In this document: positions 59,983-64,000 of the stretch, piece after piece | How positions within the stretch are numbered: position 1 is the first letter of the stretch | Layout of the letters: every line of letters starts with the position of its first letter | DNA from: Bacteroidota bacterium | GTDB taxonomy: Bacteria; Bacteroidota; Bacteroidia; B-17B0; Aurantibacillaceae | DNA: 64,000 bases | Direction of reading: 5' to 3' | Assembly: GCA_019638705.1 (NCBI GenBank) | Contig: JAHBTI010000012.1 | Location: 1 to 64,000 of the forward strand | The notes under the pieces: model-generated | Told to the model about the DNA's origin: nothing | The model's database searches: none | What the model saw: the letters and a program-made list of their open reading frames with translations, nothing else | Position numbers and translations under genes: made by a program

Positions 59983-60186
59983 ATGAGGGCAATAAAAACA
60001 GTAGAAACGAAAATCAATAGCTTAACTCCTGCTATGATAGAGGAATTAAATCACTATTTGGATTATTTGATAAACAAAAGAATTGTGCAAAAATCTAAAA
60101 AGTTAAAACAAGATTGGGCGGGCGGATTAAAAGACATTAAAATGTCATCTGTTGAATTGCAAAAATCGGCACTTAATTGGAGATAA
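59983..60186 (+). CDS. DUF2281-type antitoxin
   Basis: 67 residues from the ATG at 59983 (MRAIKTVETKINSLTPAMIEELNHYLDYLI). The C-terminal toxin-wrapping part is KQDWAGGLKDIKMSSVELQKSALNWR, matching the DUF2281 pattern (DWAGxLKD...SVELQxxALxWR). An earlier in-frame ATG (59929) is rejected as leader sequence. It overlaps the PIN gene by 10 bp. Confidence 0.83.
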   Translation: MRAIKTVETKINSLTPAMIEELNHYLDYLINKRIVQKSKKLKQDWAGGLKDIKMSSVELQKSALNWR

Positions 60187-60596
60187 AAATAAAATATTTG
60201 GTTGATACAAATGTTTGGCTTGAACCGCTTTTACAACAGGAACAAGCCCCTGCCGCTTCTAAGTTTTTTGATATAACACCCGCAGAAGCCTTATATGTAA
60301 GCGATTTTTCAATTCACTCCATTGGTGTTATTTTATCAAGATTAAAGAAATACACCGTTTTCGAAAAATTCATCAATGACTTATTTATTAACGCACAAAT
60401 TGAATTGCTCTCTCTTAATTCGGTTGAATTGTTAGAAGTTATGGATAATATTCAAAAACTCAAACTTGATTTTGATGATGCCTATCAATATTCCGTAGCC
60501 AAAAAATACGATTTAACCATTGTTACCTTTGACAAAGATTTTAATGTAAAAGGCATTAAAAGGAAAAATCCAACTGATATAATTTACGGCAAATAA
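60177..60596 (+). CDS. PIN-domain toxin paired with the DUF2281 antitoxin
   Basis: A 139-residue PIN protein starting at a TTG that lies inside the antitoxin's last codons. KYLVDTNVWLEPLL holds the first Asp (residue 10) and Asn. LDFDDAYQYSVAKKYDLTIVTFDKDF supplies the later acidic residues. The second conserved acid, usually Glu after a S-x4-E pattern, is replaced by a Ser/Ile-rich DFSIHSIGVIL. RNA cleavage is expected, as for VapC, but the altered position leaves a doubt. The TTG start and the overlap would keep toxin synthesis coupled to that of the antitoxin. Confidence 0.83.
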   Translation: MEIKIKYLVDTNVWLEPLLQQEQAPAASKFFDITPAEALYVSDFSIHSIGVILSRLKKYTVFEKFINDLFINAQIELLSLNSVELLEVMDNIQKLKLDFDDAYQYSVAKKYDLTIVTFDKDFNVKGIKRKNPTDIIYGK

Positions 60597-60667
60597 AACT
60601 TCCGTTACGCAGGATAAGCTCTGTTTTTGTCAACGCCCAAAATCTTGCGGAGTGCTGTTCTCTGCGC

Positions 60668-61777
60668 CTAATGCAAAATTTTAAACACCAATTCTTTCAG
60701 CAGTTCGCCGTTACTGATGCTGCTGTTGTCCACGCCTTTGGTTTTGAGGTCGTATTCTTTGAGGTAAGAAAAAATTTGTTTCAACTTTCCTGAATTATAA
60801 TTTGCTGCTGCTTTGGCGTAGCCGTCCACAAAATACGGATTAACTCCCAAAGCCCCTGCCGCCGCAAATTTGCTCTTGTCGGGCAAAAAATGATATTTCA
60901 GAATTTTACTGAAATACCCAAACAACGAACTCAACACCATAACGGCGGGGTGTTCTTTTTCATTTGCCGCAAAATAATTGATAATGCGGTTGGCTTTTAA
61001 AATATCTTTTTTTGCCAAAGCATCTTGCAATTCAAACACGTTGTAATCCTTACTGATACCAATGTTGTCTTGAATTAAATCAACAGTAATTTCTTTTCCT
61101 TCGGGCAAACTGATAAGCAACTTATTTATTTCGTTGGCAATTTTGCTGAGGTCGTTACCCAAAAATTCAGACATTAAAAAACCCGCTTTGGGGCTAATCG
61201 TGTAATTTTTTTCTTTCACATACTCCGTTATCCATTCGGGAATTTTGTTGTCGTACAACTTCGGCGACTCAAAATACACTGCATTTTTTTGCAGGGCTTT
61301 TGCAACTGCACTGCGCTTGTCAATGGTTTTGTATTTGAAACAAAAAACCAAAATGGTAGTTGGCTGCGGATTATTGATGTAAGCCAAAAACTGTGCCGAA
61401 GCATTGCTTGCACCGCTTTTTGAAGATTTGTTTTCATCATCGCCGCCCGCACTTTTGTTTAATTCTTTTAAATTTTGTGCTTCTTTTACAATCACCACAT
61501 TGTATTCCCCCATCATGGGAAATTGTTTTGCCAAGCCCAAAACACCCGCCAAATCAATGTCTTTGCCATACACCACACTTTGATTAAACTCCCGGTCGGC
61601 TTCTTCCAAAACATGGTGTTCCATGTAATCACTGATGAGGTCAATGTAATACGCCTCCTCGCCGCTTAAAAAATAAACCGGCTTAAAAATTCTGCGTTTG
61701 AGGTCTAAGAGTATTTGATTGGCTTCTTTCAAGGGAAAAAATTTAAGTGCCGCTAAAATTAAAAGATTTTGAAACAT
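60668..61777 (-). CDS. holA: DNA polymerase III delta subunit
   Basis: 369 residues from the ATG at 61775-61777 (MFQNLLILAALKFFPLKEAN). Clamp-loader subunit that opens the beta clamp. KRRIFKPVYFLSGEEAYYIDLISDYM is the N-terminal AAA+ start, with no functional P-loop, as usual for delta. The mid part has AKQFPMMGEYNVVIVKEAQNL and ILVFCFKYKTIDKRSAVAKAL. The C-terminal collar includes FLGNDLSKIANEINKLL and ISKDYNVFELQDALAKKDI. The longer frame to 61957 overlaps the divergent NADH dehydrogenase and is rejected. Confidence 0.93.
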   Translation of the reverse strand: MFQNLLILAALKFFPLKEANQILLDLKRRIFKPVYFLSGEEAYYIDLISDYMEHHVLEEADREFNQSVVYGKDIDLAGVLGLAKQFPMMGEYNVVIVKEAQNLKELNKSAGGDDENKSSKSGASNASAQFLAYINNPQPTTILVFCFKYKTIDKRSAVAKALQKNAVYFESPKLYDNKIPEWITEYVKEKNYTISPKAGFLMSEFLGNDLSKIANEINKLLISLPEGKEITVDLIQDNIGISKDYNVFELQDALAKKDILKANRIINYFAANEKEHPAVMVLSSLFGYFSKILKYHFLPDKSKFAAAGALGVNPYFVDGYAKAAANYNSGKLKQIFSYLKEYDLKTKGVDNSSISNGELLKELVFKILH

Positions 61778-61859
61778 CAAAAAATGATTTGGAGCAATTA
61801 AAATGAATTTTTTAAGCAGAGGTTTATTTTTAAACTTGTAAAAACTGTAAGTTAGCCCC

Positions 61860-63110
61860 GTGAAAAAGAAAGTTGTAATAATTGGCGGCGGCTTTGCAGG
61901 ACTGGGACTTGCAAAAGCATTGGACACAAAACTTTTTGACATCACCTTAATTGACAAACTAAATCACCACCAGTTTCAGCCTTTGTTTTATCAGGTTGCC
62001 ACCTCTCAAATTGAACCTTCCAGCATATCTTTCCCGTTCAGGTTTGTTTTCAGAGGAAATGAAAACATCAAAATAAGAATGGCGGAAGTTGTTGAAGTTT
62101 CTCCAACTCTGAATAAGGTATTCACTTCCACAGGCGAACTCGGTTATGATTATTTGATTGTTGCAACAGGCTGCAAAACCAATTTCTTTAACAATGCTTC
62201 CATTGAAAAACATTCATTCACATTAAAATCAACCTATGATGCCATTTCAATACGCAATCAAATAATTTCTGTTTTTGAAAAAATACTCACTGCCAATGAA
62301 GCCGAGCTGGAAGCATTGTTTAATTTGGTAATTGTTGGTGCAGGACCTACGGGCGTTGAATTAGCTGGGGCTTTTGCCGAAATAAAACGATATGTATTAC
62401 CGAAAGATTATCCCGGAATTGATTTCTCAAAATTTTCTGTTTACTTGATAGAAGGTAGTAAAAAACCGCTTAGTGCCATGAGTGAAAAATCAAGCAAAAC
62501 ATCGCTTGATTATTTGGAGAAAATGGGAGTGAAGGTAATTACGGAAACCTTTGTAAAAGAGTATGACGGAAAGGTAGCCGTTCTGTCAAACGGAACATCA
62601 ATCCCGACAGCTACCCTGATATGGGCTGCAGGTGTTAAAGGAAATAAAATAAATGGCTTGCCGCAAGATGTTTGGATAGCCAATGACAGAATTATTGTGG
62701 ACAGATTTAATAAGGTGAAAGGATTTGAAAACATTTTTGCGGTTGGCGATATAGCCTTTATGACAACACCTGAATATCCCAAAGCACATCCGCAAGTTGC
62801 CAATGTGGCAATAAATCAGGCTAAATTATTGGCTAAAAATCTTAAACATATTATTTTAAACAAACCCTGCCGGGAATATGAATACAAAGATTTGGGAGCA
62901 ATGGCTACCATTGGAAGAAACAAGGCTGTTGTTGATTTACCCTACATCAGATTTAAAGGATATTTTGCTTGGTTGGTTTGGATGTTTCTCCACTTAATGC
63001 TTATTCTCACCGTCAGAAACAAACTCATCATTTTTATTAATTGGGCATGGACGTATGTTACAAAAAACAGCGCGTTACGACTGATACTTAAATCCGATAA
63101 AGAGAGATAA
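61860..63110 (+). CDS. ndh: Type II NADH dehydrogenase (NDH-2)
   Basis: A 416-residue FAD enzyme passing electrons from NADH to quinone without proton pumping. KKVVIIGGGFAGLGLAKAL is the FAD site (residues 3-21). HHQFQPLFYQVATSQIEPSSISFPFR and VIVGAGPTGVELAGAFAEIK, the NADH site, follow. IFAVGDIAFMTTPEYPKAHPQVANVAINQAKLLA marks the quinone and FAD C-terminal block. Hydrophobic, basic helices near the end (YFAWLVWMFLHLMLIL) dock it on the membrane. The start is a GTG at 61860; no ATG occurs before the first strand. Confidence 0.93.
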   Translation: MKKKVVIIGGGFAGLGLAKALDTKLFDITLIDKLNHHQFQPLFYQVATSQIEPSSISFPFRFVFRGNENIKIRMAEVVEVSPTLNKVFTSTGELGYDYLIVATGCKTNFFNNASIEKHSFTLKSTYDAISIRNQIISVFEKILTANEAELEALFNLVIVGAGPTGVELAGAFAEIKRYVLPKDYPGIDFSKFSVYLIEGSKKPLSAMSEKSSKTSLDYLEKMGVKVITETFVKEYDGKVAVLSNGTSIPTATLIWAAGVKGNKINGLPQDVWIANDRIIVDRFNKVKGFENIFAVGDIAFMTTPEYPKAHPQVANVAINQAKLLAKNLKHIILNKPCREYEYKDLGAMATIGRNKAVVDLPYIRFKGYFAWLVWMFLHLMLILTVRNKLIIFINWAWTYVTKNSALRLILKSDKER

Positions 63111-63163
63111 AGCCTAAGCGAATAATAGACGACGATGTTTTTTTCAGATGTGGCAGAAAAAAT

Positions 63164-64000
63164 TCAAGCCTTAACCCTCGCTGCCAAATTCAACAATTTA
63201 CTTTCTTCAAAATAATCCGTCATTAATTGCAAACCCATAGGCATACCGTTGCTGTGAATGCCGCAAGGCACTGATATTGCAGGAATACCCGCCAAAGGTG
63301 CTTGCACGGTAAAAATATCTTCCAAATACATTTTAATGGGGTCGGCACTGTTTTTGCCAAACTCAAAGGCTGTACCCGGTGTACTTGGCGTTAAAATAAA
63401 ATCGTAGTTCTTAAAAATTTCTCGCGTTTTTTCGTGAATAATGCGGCGCACTTTTTGTCCTTTGGCGTAATAAGCATCGTAATAACCCGCGCTCAACACA
63501 AATGTTCCCAACATAATGCGGCGTTTCACTTCTTTGCCAAAACCCTCGCTGCGCGATTTTTTGTAAGTGCTTTCCAAATCGGTGGCGTTTGGGCTGCGGT
63601 AGCCGTAATGTATGCCTGCATAACGTGAAAGGTTTGATGAGGCTTCGGCAGTAGTAATCACATAATAAGTGGGCACTAAATATTCCAAATACGGAAAAGA
63701 GATTGCTTCAACGCTGTGTCCTTGCGATTTCAACGTTTCAATTTGTTTTAAAAACGCCGCTTTTACTTCGGGGTCAAGTCCTTCATTTTCTACACATTCT
63801 TTTATGTAAGAAATTTTGTAGGTTTTGTTTTCCTTTAATGCTTCAGAATAATTTTCTACTTTTTGCGAAGAAGAAGTATTATCGTTTTTATCGTGTCCGC
63901 TAATCACTTCCAGCACCAAAGCCATGTCTTCCACGTTTTTGGTAATGGGTCCGATTTGGTCTAAGGACGAAGAGTAAGCAATTAATCCGTAACGCGACAC
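63164..64000 (-). CDS. gatA: Glu-tRNA(Gln)/Asp-tRNA(Asn) amidotransferase subunit A, 5' end beyond window
   Basis: C-terminal 278 residues of the amidase. The first visible codon (GTG, Val) belongs to the segment VSRYGLIAYSSSLDQIGPITKNVEDMALVLEVISGHD, which normally follows the catalytic Ser-cisSer-Lys region, so the true start lies past 64000. YDFILTPSTPGTAFEFG and PLAGIPAISVPCGIHSNGMPMGLQLMTD are the substrate-binding C-terminal blocks. It forms GatCAB to make Gln-tRNA(Gln) by transamidation. Confidence 0.94.
   Translation of the reverse strand: MSRYGLIAYSSSLDQIGPITKNVEDMALVLEVISGHDKNDNTSSSQKVENYSEALKENKTYKISYIKECVENEGLDPEVKAAFLKQIETLKSQGHSVEAISFPYLEYLVPTYYVITTAEASSNLSRYAGIHYGYRSPNATDLESTYKKSRSEGFGKEVKRRIMLGTFVLSAGYYDAYYAKGQKVRRIIHEKTREIFKNYDFILTPSTPGTAFEFGKNSADPIKMYLEDIFTVQAPLAGIPAISVPCGIHSNGMPMGLQLMTDYFEESKLLNLAARVKA

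Noticed and set aside
1-64000. tRNA, rRNA, tmRNA or other structured RNA genes
   Set aside because: I looked in the gaps for clover-leaf or known RNA signatures and found none; a tRNAscan or Infernal run would be decisive.

Overview
The window is chromosomal DNA from a Bacteroidota (Bacteroidetes) bacterium. The support is fourfold. Several secreted proteins end in type IX secretion system (T9SS) sorting domains. The usable promoters match the phylum's TTG / TAnnTTTG pattern rather than E. coli sigma70, and Shine-Dalgarno sequences are mostly absent. Phylum-typical families are present: DUF6089, TPR-HTH membrane regulators, PD40/OmpA proteins, GGGP synthase, and a DUF4374/PepSY/TonB-receptor trio. 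The DNA is AT-rich and reads as ordinary core genome broken up by small accessory islands. No rRNA, tRNA, CRISPR array, prophage or full insertion sequence was recognised.

Layout. 1-6.7 kb: galE (cut by the window edge), a glycosyltransferase, a T9SS protein, murI, a DUF6089 protein, and a short operon of a GT87-type membrane glycosyltransferase and an NTF2-like protein. 6.7-11.4 kb: a three-gene minus-strand operon (TonB-dependent receptor, DUF4374 lipoprotein, PepSY membrane protein) matching the Xus xenosiderophore uptake organisation, with an elaborate dyad upstream. 11.6-21.8 kb: asnS, an M23 peptidase with a T9SS tail, recF directly behind a higBA toxin-antitoxin pair, a membrane TPR protein, ribH, an OmpA protein, rpsT and prfC. 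21.9-28.7 kb: a TPR/PD40/OmpA-like envelope protein, a GT9 heptosyltransferase-like protein and a 901-residue T9SS protein. 28.7-31.6 kb: a repeat-rich accessory island with a PIN toxin, an unlisted 52-residue basic ORF, nested direct and inverted repeats, a mini coiled-coil membrane protein, and a Fic protein preceded by three 70-bp operator-like repeats. 31.6-43 kb: trpS, an aldehyde dehydrogenase, nrdB-nrdA, tig, hemN and a 601-residue protein of unknown function. 43-48.4 kb: small lipoproteins, a nadR-like kinase with pnuC, a ThiE/TenI protein, GGGP synthase, a phosphopantetheinyl transferase and ahcY. 48.5-57.1 kb: a TPR-HTH regulator, an Ig-like lipoprotein, a metallo-hydrolase, a DUF1905/YdeI protein, rsgA, a PolX protein with a ruined polymerase site, and a second, unrelated higBA pair. 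57.2-64 kb: an NHL-repeat T9SS protein, a small XRE-regulated gene pair, a DUF2281/PIN pair, holA, a type II NADH dehydrogenase and gatA (cut by the window edge).

The most interesting elements are the Fic upstream repeats, whose palindrome arms covary between copies; the PIN cassette and the palindromic element next to it, both bounded by direct repeats; the Xus-like operon and its operator-like dyads; recF placed behind higBA; the PolX protein lacking polymerase residues; and the conserved-looking 601-residue protein with clustered cysteines. Intergenic regions carry several dispersed repeat families. Function calls rest on motif recognition by eye, with no database search.
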